DNA from: Arthrobacter sp. ov118
GTDB lineage: Bacteria > Actinomycetota > Actinomycetes > Actinomycetales > Micrococcaceae
DNA: 64,000 nucleotides
NCBI RefSeq assembly: GCF_900116495.1
Contig: NZ_FPAY01000007.1
Span: 62,001 to 126,000 of the forward strand
Direction: 5' to 3'
Part shown: piece after piece, positions 35,247 through 44,471 of the stretch
Numbering within the stretch: the first letter of the stretch is position 1
Layout: each line of letters opens with the position of its first letter
Made by a program: the position numbers and the translations under genes
The notes under the pieces: model-generated
The model's input: the letters and a program-made list of their open reading frames with translations, nothing else
What the model was told of the DNA's origin: nothing
Databases searched by the model: none

Positions 35247-36410
35247 ATGCTCACTCCAGAAAAGACAGCCAGTAGTCCGCCCTCCGCGCCGCGCAGATGG
35301 GCCCGAAAATTGTCCAGTGCTGTGTCCGCCGCGATGCTGTGGCCGCGGCTCCACCTGGCCCTTAAGGCTGCACTGGCCGCGGGCACCGCCTTCGCGATCG
35401 CTCCCTTCATGCCAGGCTCCGCCGCTGAATACCCCTATTACGCGCCGCTCGGCGCCCTGGTGGCCATGTATGAAAACGTCGCCGGGTCCATGCGCCAGGG
35501 CCTGCAGACGCTCGCCGGCCTGGCGATCGGGATCGGGCTCGCGTTCGTGCTGTTCAGCCTCGGCGCGCCGTCGCCGCTGACCGTGGCCGTGGTCATGGGT
35601 CTGGGCGTGATCCTGGCCGGACTCCCGAGAATCGGTTCGGGCCGGGACTGGATCCCGACGGCGGCGCTTCTGGTCCTGCTGGTCGGCGGCCACAATCCGG
35701 ACACGTTCTCGTTCGGGTACCTCGTGCAGATGGGCGTCGGCGTCACGGTGGGCATCATCGTGAACCTCCTGGTCTTCCCGCCGCTGCACTTCCGGGCCGC
35801 GGCCGTCAGCATCGCGGAGCTGCGCCATGCCCTCGCCCAGCAACTGTGGGACATGGGCCAGGCGCTGAAGGAAAGCTGGCCGCCGGAACACGAAGACTGG
35901 TCCCGGCGCTCGGATGCGCTCGCGGCGCACGCCCGTTCCGTCCGCCTCGCAGTCGAAAAGGCGGACGCCAGCCGCCAGGCCAATCCCCGCCGCCGCCTGC
36001 ATCCGCGCGACCTGGACCTCGACTACCGGAATTTGCGGGACCTGGAGCGGCTCACCTTCCACATCCAGGACGTGACCCAGGTCCTTTCGGATGTCATCTG
36101 GGCAGACGGAACCCCGTTCGTGATCCCTCGCGCCAGCACGGAGCCCCTCGGCGACGCCGTTACCTCCGTCGGCGACGTGCTGGACGCTACGGAGGACTCG
36201 GATCCGCAACGCCGGGCCGAGCTGGTCGACTCAGCTGAGGCGGCGATCAGCGCGCTCGCAGCACGCGCTGGCTCCGAGCCCCACAGGGAGGACGCCCCGA
36301 GCGCTGTGGAATCCATTCTTGTGAGCCTCCATCGCATGCTGCGTGTGGCCAGGCCTGCCCTGCCGGAAGCACCTCAGGCTGACCCCTCAGGAACCCGGGC
36401 TGCCGGCTAG
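35247..36410 (+). CDS. FUSC-family (aromatic acid exporter-like) membrane protein
   Basis: A 387-residue protein with a hydrophobic first half (helices at about 35-55, 65-85, 95-115, 118-140, 150-175) and a soluble, highly charged helical second half. This matches the fusaric-acid-resistance/aromatic-acid-exporter type (FUSC). Substrate unknown. TAGGGT ends 8 bases before the ATG, so it is probably leaderless. Its stop TAG shares the tetramer CTAG (36407-36410) with the stop of the convergent MaoC gene. Confidence 0.88.
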   Translation: MLTPEKTASSPPSAPRRWARKLSSAVSAAMLWPRLHLALKAALAAGTAFAIAPFMPGSAAEYPYYAPLGALVAMYENVAGSMRQGLQTLAGLAIGIGLAFVLFSLGAPSPLTVAVVMGLGVILAGLPRIGSGRDWIPTAALLVLLVGGHNPDTFSFGYLVQMGVGVTVGIIVNLLVFPPLHFRAAAVSIAELRHALAQQLWDMGQALKESWPPEHEDWSRRSDALAAHARSVRLAVEKADASRQANPRRRLHPRDLDLDYRNLRDLERLTFHIQDVTQVLSDVIWADGTPFVIPRASTEPLGDAVTSVGDVLDATEDSDPQRRAELVDSAEAAISALAARAGSEPHREDAPSAVESILVSLHRMLRVARPALPEAPQADPSGTRAAG

Positions 36411-37321
36411 GGCAGCGACGCGACGGTACCGCTGAAATGCCGGCGGCCCGACAGCGGATTCCACGCCACGTAATCGGAGCGCTGCCATGCGCCGCCGTCG
36501 GCCTGCACCGTGCTGATGTCCAGCGCGACGCGGGCCGGCAGGAACACCGGCGCCTCGAAGGCCACGTCCCAGCTGAACGCGTCACCCTTGGCGGCACCGA
36601 CGTCGGCCAACGCCCGGGACGCCAGGTACATGCCGTGGGCAAGGGACCGGCGCAGCCCCAGCGCCTTGGCAGTCAGGACGCTCAGGTGAATGGGATTGAA
36701 GTCCCCGGACACGGCGGCGTAGGCACGACCCGTATCGACGCCCAGCTGCCAGAGGGCCGTGGGATCCGGTGCCGAGAACGGCGGCGGCGTCGCGGACACC
36801 GAGGGTTTGTCGATCCCGGGGAGGAAGACACCCTTGGCCAGGTATGTCGACACCCCGTGCCAGCGGACTTCTTCTTGCCCGGTAGCGCGGACCTCCGCAA
36901 CGACGTCGAGCTGGGTGCCGGCCCGGTGGCCGCGCAGGTTCTCCACTCGGGCGCGGATGTCCAGGGCCTCGGTGAACAGGACCGGCGCGGACTGCACCAC
37001 CTTGTTGGCCAGGTGGATCATGCCCAGCAGAGGCAGTGGAAAGTCGTCCCGGTTCAGCACGCTCATGGCCAGCGGGAACGCCAGCGCATGGATGAACCCC
37101 GCAGGCAGGACGTCGCTCGCAGTCTCGCCGATCAGGTGCTGGTAGGCGGTCAGGTTGGTGACGTCGGGTTTCACACCACGGACTTCGTGGGTGTAGGCCG
37201 GCAGTTCGGTGCCGCCGTGGGCGCCCAGGATCCGGCGCCGTGCGGCCGCCGCCGCGGCGTTGACGTAGAGCTTCGACAGGGCCGGCAACTCCCCGAGGAC
37301 CACCGTCTGGGAACCGCTCAT
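36407..37321 (-). CDS. MaoC-like dehydratase (HtdX type)
   Basis: A 304-residue double-hotdog protein with hydratase-2 motif SGDFNPIHLS (Asp207, Asn209, His212) and a degenerate first hotdog. The family hydrates trans-2-enoyl-CoA/ACP. The ATG at 37321 overlaps the upstream fabG4-like gene's stop by 4 bases (ATGA). The order fadA2, fabG4, htdX equals that of M. tuberculosis Rv0243-Rv0241, so this is likely HtdX. Confidence 0.88.
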   Translation of the reverse strand: MSGSQTVVLGELPALSKLYVNAAAAAARRRILGAHGGTELPAYTHEVRGVKPDVTNLTAYQHLIGETASDVLPAGFIHALAFPLAMSVLNRDDFPLPLLGMIHLANKVVQSAPVLFTEALDIRARVENLRGHRAGTQLDVVAEVRATGQEEVRWHGVSTYLAKGVFLPGIDKPSVSATPPPFSAPDPTALWQLGVDTGRAYAAVSGDFNPIHLSVLTAKALGLRRSLAHGMYLASRALADVGAAKGDAFSWDVAFEAPVFLPARVALDISTVQADGGAWQRSDYVAWNPLSGRRHFSGTVASLP

Positions 37322-38658
37322 GCGCCCACCAGGTTTTGCCCGCAGACGCGCAGCACCTCGCCGCTGATGCCGCCGGCCGCGTCGCTGGCCAGGAACGCGA
37401 CGGCCTCGGCCACGTCTCCCGGCCGGCCGCCCTGTTGCAGCGAATTGAGGCGGCGCGCCACTTCACGGGTTGCGAAGGGAATCCGGGCGGTCATGTCCGT
37501 CTCGATGAACCCCGGAGCAACGGCGTTGATGGACCCGCCGCGCCCGCCGATCAGCGGAGCCGTGGCGCGGACCATGCCGATCACGCCGGCCTTGGAGGCG
37601 GCATAGTTGGTCTGGCCGCGGTTGCCGGCGATCCCGCTCGTGGACGCCACGGACACGATCCGCGGTGCGTCCGGGAGGTGCTCCGAGGCCAGGAGGGCCT
37701 CGTTTATCCGTAGCTGCGCGGCGATGTTGACAGTGATCACGGCGTTCCAGCGGGCCGCATCCATGTTCGCCAGGAGCTTGTCACGGGTGATCCCGGCGTT
37801 GTGGATCACGATGTCCAGCCGGCCGTGGCGTGTGAGGGCGTGCTCGATGATCCGTTGGCCGGCATCGTCGCGGCTGATGTCCAGCTGCAGGGCCGTCCCG
37901 CGGACCTCGTTCGCGACCTCCGCGAGGTGGTCCCCGGCGGCCGGGATGTCGACAAGGATGAGCGTGGCGCCGTCGCGGTAAAGGGTGCGGGCAATCGCGG
38001 CCCCGATGCCCCGGGCGGCACCGGTCACGACGGCGACCTTCCCGGCCAGCGGCTTCCCGGCGTCGCCGGGAAGCCGGCCGGCAGCGGAGCTGACGGTCAG
38101 GAACTGCCCGTCCACGAACGCCGAGCGGCCCGAGAGGAAGAACTGCATGGCCCCCAGGGTTCCGGGGCTCGTCGTTCCTGCACCATCCGCGAGCAGGATG
38201 CCGTTTCCTGTCGCCCCGGCACGCAACTCCTTGGCCAGGGACCGCAAGAGACCGTCCACGCCCTGCCGGGCCGCGGCCGTTGCCGGCTCCGGCGTCGAGG
38301 CTGCGGTGCGGGACACGGTGATGATCCGGGCGTTCGGAGCGAGGTCGCGCAGCGAGGTGGCGGCGGTCAGGACCGGTTTCTCCAGGTCCGCGGGATGCGC
38401 CAGTTCATCCAGCACCAGAATGATGGCGCCGAGCTTTTCCTTGGGGATCGCATGGCGGCGGACGTCAAGGTTCCAGCCGAGGAGGGCTGCAGCGAGGCTG
38501 TCCGCGCCCCTGGTCGACCCCTGGACCAGGACCGGGCCGTCGATGAGGGGGCGGCCGGGCTGGTGCCGACGGAGGACCACCGGTTGCGGCAGGCCGAGCC
38601 GCTTGGCGATGTCCCTGCCGAGTCCGTGGCTGACGAACTGGGTGTACTTATCACTCAT
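37318..38658 (-). CDS. fabG4: FabG4-like high-molecular-weight 3-oxoacyl reductase
   Basis: A 446-residue protein with two Rossmann halves: an N-terminal degenerate flavodoxin-like part (about 1-200) and a C-terminal SDR domain. The latter has TGAARGIG (212-219), NAG (287-289), catalytic Ser340, Tyr352 and Lys356 (NYAASK). This size and design match mycobacterial FabG4, which reduces 3-oxoacyl-CoA. The ATG at 38658 has GGGAG upstream; it lies 10 bases after the fadA2-like stop. The gene overlaps the MaoC gene. Confidence 0.92.
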   Translation of the reverse strand: MSDKYTQFVSHGLGRDIAKRLGLPQPVVLRRHQPGRPLIDGPVLVQGSTRGADSLAAALLGWNLDVRRHAIPKEKLGAIILVLDELAHPADLEKPVLTAATSLRDLAPNARIITVSRTAASTPEPATAAARQGVDGLLRSLAKELRAGATGNGILLADGAGTTSPGTLGAMQFFLSGRSAFVDGQFLTVSSAAGRLPGDAGKPLAGKVAVVTGAARGIGAAIARTLYRDGATLILVDIPAAGDHLAEVANEVRGTALQLDISRDDAGQRIIEHALTRHGRLDIVIHNAGITRDKLLANMDAARWNAVITVNIAAQLRINEALLASEHLPDAPRIVSVASTSGIAGNRGQTNYAASKAGVIGMVRATAPLIGGRGGSINAVAPGFIETDMTARIPFATREVARRLNSLQQGGRPGDVAEAVAFLASDAAGGISGEVLRVCGQNLVGA

Positions 38659-38668
38659 CCGGTTCTCC

Positions 38669-40099
38669 CTAGAGTGCTTCGAGGATCGCGACGACGCCCT
38701 GGCCGCCGGCCGCGCAAATGGAGACGAGCCCGCGGGCGGGACGCCCGTCGACCTGGCCCGTGGCGTGCAGCATCTTGGCCAGTGACGCCACGATCCGCCC
38801 GCCCGTGGCAGCGAACGGGTGGCCCGCGGCAAGCGAGGAGCCGTTGACGTTCAGCTTGGAGCGGTCAATGCAACCGAAGGCGCCGTCCAGGCCCAGCCGG
38901 GTGCGGCCGAATTCCTCGTCTTCCCATGCGGCAAGGGTGCTCAGAACCGTGCCGGCGAACGCCTCGTGGATCTCGAAGAAGTCGAAGTCCGCAAGGGTGA
39001 GGTTGTGGCGTGCGAGCAGCCGGGGCACCGCGAACGCCGGCGCCATGAGCAGCCCGTCCTTGCCGTGCACAAAGTCGACGGCGGCCGCCTCGCCGTCGAC
39101 GACGGCGGCGAGCTTGGGCAGGTCGTGCGCGTCGGCCCATTCCTCCGAAGCGAGCAGCACGGTGGAAGCGCCGTCCGTCAGCGGAGTGGAATTTCCGGCG
39201 GTCATGGTGGCTTCGGCGCCCAGGTTTTTGCCGAAAACGGGCTTGAGCGTGGCCAGTTTCTCCAGGCTGGTGTCTGCCCGCAGGTTCGAGTCGCGGGTCA
39301 GGCCCCGGTACGGGGTGAGGAGGTCCTCGAAGAAGCCGGCGTCGTAGGCCGCGGCCAGGTTCCGGTGGCTGTTGAAGGCGAGTTCGTCCTGGGCCTCGCG
39401 GGTAATCTTCCACTGCGCGGTGGTCAGCGCCTGGTGCTCGCCCATCGACAGGCCGGTGCGGGGCTCGCCAGTATTCGGGGCATCGGGGGCCAGATCCTTG
39501 GGCCGGAGCCGGCTGAGGACCTGCAGCTTCCGGGAGACGGTCTTGGCCCGGTTGAGGTCCAGGAGCACCTCGCGGAGCCCTTCGCTGACAGCAATGGGGG
39601 CGTCGGAGGCGGAGTCAACGCCGCCGGCGATCGCGGAATCGATCTGCCCCAGCTTGATCTTGTTCGCCAGCCCGAGAACGGTTTCCAGGCCCGTAGCGCA
39701 GGCTTGCTGGAGGTCATAGGCCGGAGTCTCGGCAGAGAGCGCCGAACCTAGGACGGCTTCCCGGGTGAGGTTGAAGTCCCGGGAGTGCTTGAGGACGGCG
39801 CCGGCAGCGACTTCGCCAATCCGCTCGTCCTGGAGGCCGAACCGGGCAATCAGGCCGTCCAGCGCGGCGGTCAGCATGTCCTGGTTGGAGGACTTGGTGT
39901 ACGCGCCGCCGGTCCGCGCAAACGGAATCCGGTTGCCGCCCACCACCACGGCCCTGCGGAGCCGCGGTGCCGCGGCGGCCTCCGTTGCGTCGCCGCCTTT
40001 CGGGCTCTGCGCGGAAGACGTCGCCGCCGGTTCCTGAGGGCCGGGTACTGGCTGTCCCGGACGTGGCTGTCCTGGATCTGACTGGCCGTTGACGGGCAT
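38669..40099 (-). CDS. Acetyl-CoA C-acetyltransferase (FadA2/FadI-like thiolase)
   Basis: A 476-residue thiolase. Nucleophile Cys134 in QQACATGLE, GSSLAAGHPFAATGGR with the catalytic His, and the second cysteine in SICAAGGQG are visible. The first ~45 residues are Pro/Gln-rich and unconserved. It performs the last step of beta-oxidation, releasing acetyl-CoA. The start at ATG 40099 has AAGGAGAC 6 bases upstream. First gene of the minus-strand operon, controlled from the palindromic operator at 40129-40161. Confidence 0.92.
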   Translation of the reverse strand: MPVNGQSDPGQPRPGQPVPGPQEPAATSSAQSPKGGDATEAAAAPRLRRAVVVGGNRIPFARTGGAYTKSSNQDMLTAALDGLIARFGLQDERIGEVAAGAVLKHSRDFNLTREAVLGSALSAETPAYDLQQACATGLETVLGLANKIKLGQIDSAIAGGVDSASDAPIAVSEGLREVLLDLNRAKTVSRKLQVLSRLRPKDLAPDAPNTGEPRTGLSMGEHQALTTAQWKITREAQDELAFNSHRNLAAAYDAGFFEDLLTPYRGLTRDSNLRADTSLEKLATLKPVFGKNLGAEATMTAGNSTPLTDGASTVLLASEEWADAHDLPKLAAVVDGEAAAVDFVHGKDGLLMAPAFAVPRLLARHNLTLADFDFFEIHEAFAGTVLSTLAAWEDEEFGRTRLGLDGAFGCIDRSKLNVNGSSLAAGHPFAATGGRIVASLAKMLHATGQVDGRPARGLVSICAAGGQGVVAILEAL

Positions 40100-40128
40100 G
40101 GGCTGTCTCCTTCGATCAAAGCGGTTAC

Positions 40129-40161
40129 CGATACCCAGCGTACCTGATACGCTGGGTATCG
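40129..40161. promoter_or_regulatory. Inverted-repeat operator between fadA2 and the TetR gene
   Basis: Perfect 14-base arms at 40129-40142 and 40148-40161 (core GATACCCAGCGTA) flank a 5-base spacer CCTGA. The right arm ends on the first base of the TetR GTG start codon. TACGCT (40148-40153), a leaderless-type -10, lies in the right arm, 7 bases before the start. Binding of the TetR protein would block both divergent transcripts. Confidence 0.85.
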
Positions 40162-40907
40162 TGAACATCCCCCACCCCGGACCGGCAGAGGACACCAGCG
40201 CGGCCGCCGTCGACGGCCGTGCGTCCCGCTGGCAGTCCCACCGCGAGGAACGGCGGCGGGAGCTCATCAAGTCCGCGCGAAAAGCGGTTCACGCGTTGGG
40301 CAGCGACGCGTCGATGGAGGAGATCGCCGTGGCCGCGGGAACGTCAAAGTCCGTGTTTTACCGCTATTTCGGTGACAAAGCCGGGCTTCAGCAGGCGGTG
40401 GGCGAGGTGGTCCTGAGCCAGATGCAGCACCGCATCCAGGAGGCTGCCCGGAGCGCCCAGACGCCGCGGGAAGGCTTGTTCGCCATGGTGTCCGCCTACC
40501 TGCAGATGGCCGAGACCAGTCCGAATGTCTACGCCTTCGTCACACGCCACGCCCCGGGCGAGACGGAGACGGAGGTCCCGTCCGTGTCCACGGCCGGGGC
40601 GCTGAGCCACTTCTTCGCGGCCATCGGCGACATGATTGCCCGGCCCATTCGCAGCCATCTCGGCGGCGGCCAGGACAAGGAAGCAGTAATCGGTTACTGG
40701 CCGAACGCCGCTATCGGACTGGTGCGAAATGCCGGCGAACAGTGGCTCGCCAGTCCACCAGGACCCGCCAAGCCCGACCAGGAGGCCATGGCGCGGCAGA
40801 TCACGGACTGGCTCTGCTTCGGGATCGCCCGCGAACTGCAGACGCCGGCCCGTGAATTGACAGCCAATGAACTGAACTTGTCAGAACCAAAGAAGGAAAC
40901 GACATGA
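40161..40907 (+). CDS. TetR-family regulator of the fatty-acid module
   Basis: A 248-residue TetR repressor. HTH at about 50-71 (SMEEIAVAAGTSKSVFYRYFGDKAGL) with a long C-terminal ligand domain. GTG at 40161 is chosen because the operator and TACGCT box lie right upstream. The ATG of the acyl-CoA oxidase-like gene overlaps its stop (ATGA), so it is autoregulated and coexpressed with that enzyme. The ligand is probably an acyl-CoA. Confidence 0.9.
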   Translation: MNIPHPGPAEDTSAAAVDGRASRWQSHREERRRELIKSARKAVHALGSDASMEEIAVAAGTSKSVFYRYFGDKAGLQQAVGEVVLSQMQHRIQEAARSAQTPREGLFAMVSAYLQMAETSPNVYAFVTRHAPGETETEVPSVSTAGALSHFFAAIGDMIARPIRSHLGGGQDKEAVIGYWPNAAIGLVRNAGEQWLASPPGPAKPDQEAMARQITDWLCFGIARELQTPARELTANELNLSEPKKETT

Positions 40908-43039
40908 CTGATTTAGCCGACCGAACCGCTGGCGGCCCGTCCGGGCGCACCCCCACCCCGGCGGACGGCGCGACGGCTGCCCGATCCGGCATCGCGGGGC
41001 TGCCCGCCGTCGACGTCGCTGCCCTTGGTGAACAGCTGCTCGGCAAATGGGCGGACGTACGCCGGCACGCCAGGGCGGTGTCCGGCCAGCCAGAACTGCA
41101 CAAAATCGAGGGCCTGACGCACACTGAACACCGCCGGCGGGCCTTCGGGCAGCTGGAGCATCTGGTGCGCCATGAGGCCGTCCACCGCGCCTTCCCGTCC
41201 TCGCTTGGCGGCAATGACGACCACGGCGGCAACGTGGCAGGATTCGAGGAACTGGTCACTGCCGATCCCTCCCTGCAGATCAAGGCCGGGGTCCAGTGGG
41301 GCCTCTTCGGCTCGGCTGTGATGCATCTGGGCACGGAGGAACACCACGCGAAGTGGCTGCCGGGCATCATGAGCCTGGCGATTCCGGGCTGTTTCGCCAT
41401 GACCGAGACGGGGCACGGCTCCGACGTTGCCAGTATCGCCACCACGGCCACGTACGACCCCTCCACCGAAGAATTCGTGATCCACACGCCGTTCCGGGCC
41501 GCCTGGAAGGACTACATCGGCAATGCCGCCATCGACGGCCTGGGCGCCGTCGTCTTTGCCCAGCTGCTGACCAAGGGCGTGAACCACGGCGTGCACGCCT
41601 TCTTTGTGGACCTGCGCGACCCCGCCACCAAGGAGTTCCTGCCCGGGATCGGCGGCGAGGACGACGGCGTCAAGGGCGGCCTGAACGGCATCGACAACGG
41701 CCGGCTCCACTTTTCGAACGTCCGGATCCCGCGCACGAACCTGCTCAACCGCTACGGTGACGTCGACGCCGAAGGAAATTACACCTCCCCCATCGCCAGC
41801 CCCGGCCGGCGCTTCTTCACCATGCTCGGCACCCTCGTCCAGGGCCGGGTGTCCCTCGACGGCGCCGCCGTGGCCGCCTCGAAGCTGGCAGTGACCACGG
41901 CCGTCCGGTACGCCACAGAGCGCAGGCAGTTCAATGCCTCCTCCCAGACCGATGAGGAAGTCCTGCTGGACTACCAGCGGCACCAGCGCCGGCTCTTCAC
42001 CCGGCTGGCCACCACGTACGCGGCGAGCTTCGCGCACGAGCAGCTGCTGGAGAAGTTCGACGACGTCTTCTCCGGCCGGCACGACTCCGACGAGGACCGG
42101 CAGGATCTGGAGACCCTGGCCGCAGCGCTCAAGCCGCTGAGCACCTGGCATGCCCTGGACACGCTGCAGGAATGCCGTGAGGCCTGCGGCGGCGCCGGCT
42201 TCCTGATCGAGAACCGCTTCGCCTCCCTCCGCGCCGACCTCGATGTGTATGTGACCTTCGAGGGCGACAACACGGTCCTGCTGCAGCTCGTCGCCAAGCG
42301 GTTGCTCGCCGACTACGCCAAGGAGTTCCGCAACGTCAACGTCGGTGTCCTGGCCCGCTATGTGGTGACCCAGGCGACGGGAACGGCGCTGCACCGCAGC
42401 GGGCTGCGCCAGGTTGCGCAGTTCGTGGCTGATTCCGGCCTGGCACAGAAGGCGGCGATTGCCATCCGGGACGAGTCGAGCCAGCGGGCCCTCCTGACCG
42501 ACCGGGTCCAGACCATGGTGGCCCAGGCAGGCGCGGCGCTCAAGGGCGCCAACAAGCTCCCGCAGCAGCAAGGTGCAGCCCTGTTCAACGCGCACCAGCA
42601 TGAGCTCATCGAAGCCGCCCAGGCCCACGCCGAACTGCTGCAGTGGGAGGCCTTTACCGAGGCCCTCGGCAAGGTCGCGGACCCCGGCACCCGCAAGGTC
42701 CTGACCTGGCTGCGTGACCTCTTCGGCCTGTCCCTGATCGAAAAGAACCTGTCCTGGTACCTCATGAACGGCCGCTTGTCGATGCAGCGCGGACGTACCG
42801 TGGGCGAATACATCAACCGGCTGCTGGTGAAGATCCGTCCGCACGCCCTGGACCTGGTGGATGCCTTCGGGTACGGGCCGGAGCACCTGCGCGCCGAGAT
42901 CTCCACCGGTGCCGAGAAGGCCCGCCAGGACGAGGCCAGGGACTACGTCCGCAGGCAGCGGGCCAGCGGGCAGGCGCCGCTGGATGAGAAGATCCTGCTC
43001 GCCCGCACCGCCCACCACCGGCAGCCCGCGCGTCCCTGA
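40904..43039 (+). CDS. Acyl-CoA oxidase/dehydrogenase-like flavoenzyme
   Basis: A 711-residue protein, longer than ordinary acyl-CoA dehydrogenases (~380-600). Its motifs resemble the eukaryotic acyl-CoA oxidases: CFAMTETGHGSDVASIATTATYD, RVSLDGAAVAASKLAV, and ECREACGGAGFLIENRFASLRADLDVYVTFEGDNTVLLQ. It likely introduces the trans-2 double bond into acyl-CoA, fitting its TetR/thiolase/reductase/hydratase neighbours. Whether it uses O2 or an electron-transfer flavoprotein is not clear. A GC-rich hairpin terminator follows. Confidence 0.9.
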   Translation: MTDLADRTAGGPSGRTPTPADGATAARSGIAGLPAVDVAALGEQLLGKWADVRRHARAVSGQPELHKIEGLTHTEHRRRAFGQLEHLVRHEAVHRAFPSSLGGNDDHGGNVAGFEELVTADPSLQIKAGVQWGLFGSAVMHLGTEEHHAKWLPGIMSLAIPGCFAMTETGHGSDVASIATTATYDPSTEEFVIHTPFRAAWKDYIGNAAIDGLGAVVFAQLLTKGVNHGVHAFFVDLRDPATKEFLPGIGGEDDGVKGGLNGIDNGRLHFSNVRIPRTNLLNRYGDVDAEGNYTSPIASPGRRFFTMLGTLVQGRVSLDGAAVAASKLAVTTAVRYATERRQFNASSQTDEEVLLDYQRHQRRLFTRLATTYAASFAHEQLLEKFDDVFSGRHDSDEDRQDLETLAAALKPLSTWHALDTLQECREACGGAGFLIENRFASLRADLDVYVTFEGDNTVLLQLVAKRLLADYAKEFRNVNVGVLARYVVTQATGTALHRSGLRQVAQFVADSGLAQKAAIAIRDESSQRALLTDRVQTMVAQAGAALKGANKLPQQQGAALFNAHQHELIEAAQAHAELLQWEAFTEALGKVADPGTRKVLTWLRDLFGLSLIEKNLSWYLMNGRLSMQRGRTVGEYINRLLVKIRPHALDLVDAFGYGPEHLRAEISTGAEKARQDEARDYVRRQRASGQAPLDEKILLARTAHHRQPARP

Positions 43040-43104
43040 CCGGCTTGCCGCAGCCCTGTCCAGCAAGCCTGTCCAGCCGCCAAGTCATCAGAAACGGTTA
43101 ACTG

Positions 43105-43146
43105 ACGACGGCGCCGGCTCACCGCTCGGGGAGCCGGCGCCGTCGT
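43105..43146. terminator. Hairpin terminator between acyl-CoA oxidase gene and glgA
   Basis: A perfect 16-bp inverted repeat (43105-43120, 43131-43146) with a 10-base loop lies between convergent genes and can serve both strands. It is followed by TCATTCCTT on the plus strand. Confidence 0.9.
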
Positions 43147-43160
43147 TCATTCCTTGCTGC

Positions 43161-44369
43161 TTAGGAGACGGACTCCGGGAGGACTGACCGGTATACCTCG
43201 AGGGTGGTCTCCGTGATGGACTCCCAGGAGAAGTGCTCCTCGGCGCGGCGGCGGCCGGCTTCACCCATGGCCCTCGCCCGGGCGGGATCGGACACCACCT
43301 CGGTCAGGGCGGCGGCGAACTCAGTGACAAATTTCTCCGGATCGAGTGGGGTGCCAGTGCCGTCGGTGACCTGCTCCAGCTCCACGAGCAGCCCGGTCAC
43401 GCCGTGCTCGACGACCTCCGGGATGCCGCCGGTGGCGCTGGCCACGACGGCGGCGCCGCACGCCATCGCCTCCAGGTTCACGATCCCCAAGGGCTCGTAG
43501 ATGGACGGGCAGGCGAACGCCGTTGCGTGGCTGAGGACCTGAATGAGTTCGTTGCGGGGCAGCATCCGCTCCACCACGATCACGCCTGTGCGCTTGCTCT
43601 GCAGCTCCTCGATGAGGCGCGCCGTCTCGGCAGCCAGCTCCGGCGTGTCGGCAGCGCCGAGGCACAGCACCAGCTGGACGTTGGCGGGCAGCTTCGCGGC
43701 GGCACGGAGCAGGTAGGGCACACCCTTTTGCCGCGTATTGCGACCAACGAACACGACGCTCGGCAGCGAGGGGTCAATGCCGAGGGCCCGGACGACGTCC
43801 TCCCCCTCGTCCCGGTTCCACAAACTCACGTCGATGCCGTTGTGGACCACCTTGACCTTGGCCGGGTCAACGTCCGGGTAGCTGCGCAGGATGTCCTGAC
43901 GCATGCCTTCGGAGACGGCGATGATGGCGGCGGCGGATTCATAGGCGGTCTTTTCCACCCAGGAGGACACCGCGTAGCCGCCGCCCAACTGCTCGGCCTT
44001 CCACGGGCGCAGCGGTTCCAGGCTGTGGGCGCTGAGCACATGCGGGATGCCGTGGAGCAGCGCCGCGATGTGCCCTGCCATGTTGGCGTACCAGGTGTGT
44101 GAGTGCACCAGGTCCGCGCCGGCGACGTCCGGAACGATCCTCAGGTCCACCCCCAGGGTCTGGATGGCGGCGTTGGCGGAGCCCAAGTCCTCAGGCACGG
44201 AGTAGGACGTCACCGTCGCCCCGTGATACCCCCGCTCACGGGGCGCGCCGAAGGCACGCACCTGCAGGTCCACGCGTTGGGCCAGCACTCTGCTGAGTTC
44301 GGCCACATGGACTCCGGCGCCGCCGTAGATTTCCGGCGGGAATTCTTTAGTCACAATGTCTATTCGCAC
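43161..44369 (-). CDS. glgA: Glycogen synthase, actinobacterial GT4 type
   Basis: A 402-residue GT-B glycosyltransferase. MRIDIVTKEFPPEIYGGAGVHV is typical of actinobacterial GlgA/GlgM; VHSHTWYANMAGHIA, VVHNGIDVSLW and SIYEPLGIVNLEAMACGAAVVASATGGIPEVV complete the GT4 pattern. In mycobacteria this type makes maltose-1-phosphate from ADP-glucose and Glc-1-P. The start at GTG 44369 follows TACCTT (44382-44377) by 7 bases. Divergent from glgC; the intergenic span is 102 bases. Confidence 0.93.
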   Translation of the reverse strand: MRIDIVTKEFPPEIYGGAGVHVAELSRVLAQRVDLQVRAFGAPRERGYHGATVTSYSVPEDLGSANAAIQTLGVDLRIVPDVAGADLVHSHTWYANMAGHIAALLHGIPHVLSAHSLEPLRPWKAEQLGGGYAVSSWVEKTAYESAAAIIAVSEGMRQDILRSYPDVDPAKVKVVHNGIDVSLWNRDEGEDVVRALGIDPSLPSVVFVGRNTRQKGVPYLLRAAAKLPANVQLVLCLGAADTPELAAETARLIEELQSKRTGVIVVERMLPRNELIQVLSHATAFACPSIYEPLGIVNLEAMACGAAVVASATGGIPEVVEHGVTGLLVELEQVTDGTGTPLDPEKFVTEFAAALTEVVSDPARARAMGEAGRRRAEEHFSWESITETTLEVYRSVLPESVS

Positions 44370-44471
44370 AAGCACCAAGGTAGTCGTTACGGTGGAACTG
44401 ATCTAGTGTGAAGACGTTCGGGCATACCGGACAGTATTGGGGAGTAACGAAGGCGTTCAGGAGCGATCACC

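Noticed and set aside
40913..43066. 717-codon minus-strand frame opposite the acyl-CoA oxidase gene
   Set aside because: A shadow of the real gene; it also crosses the operon terminator region without a start signal.
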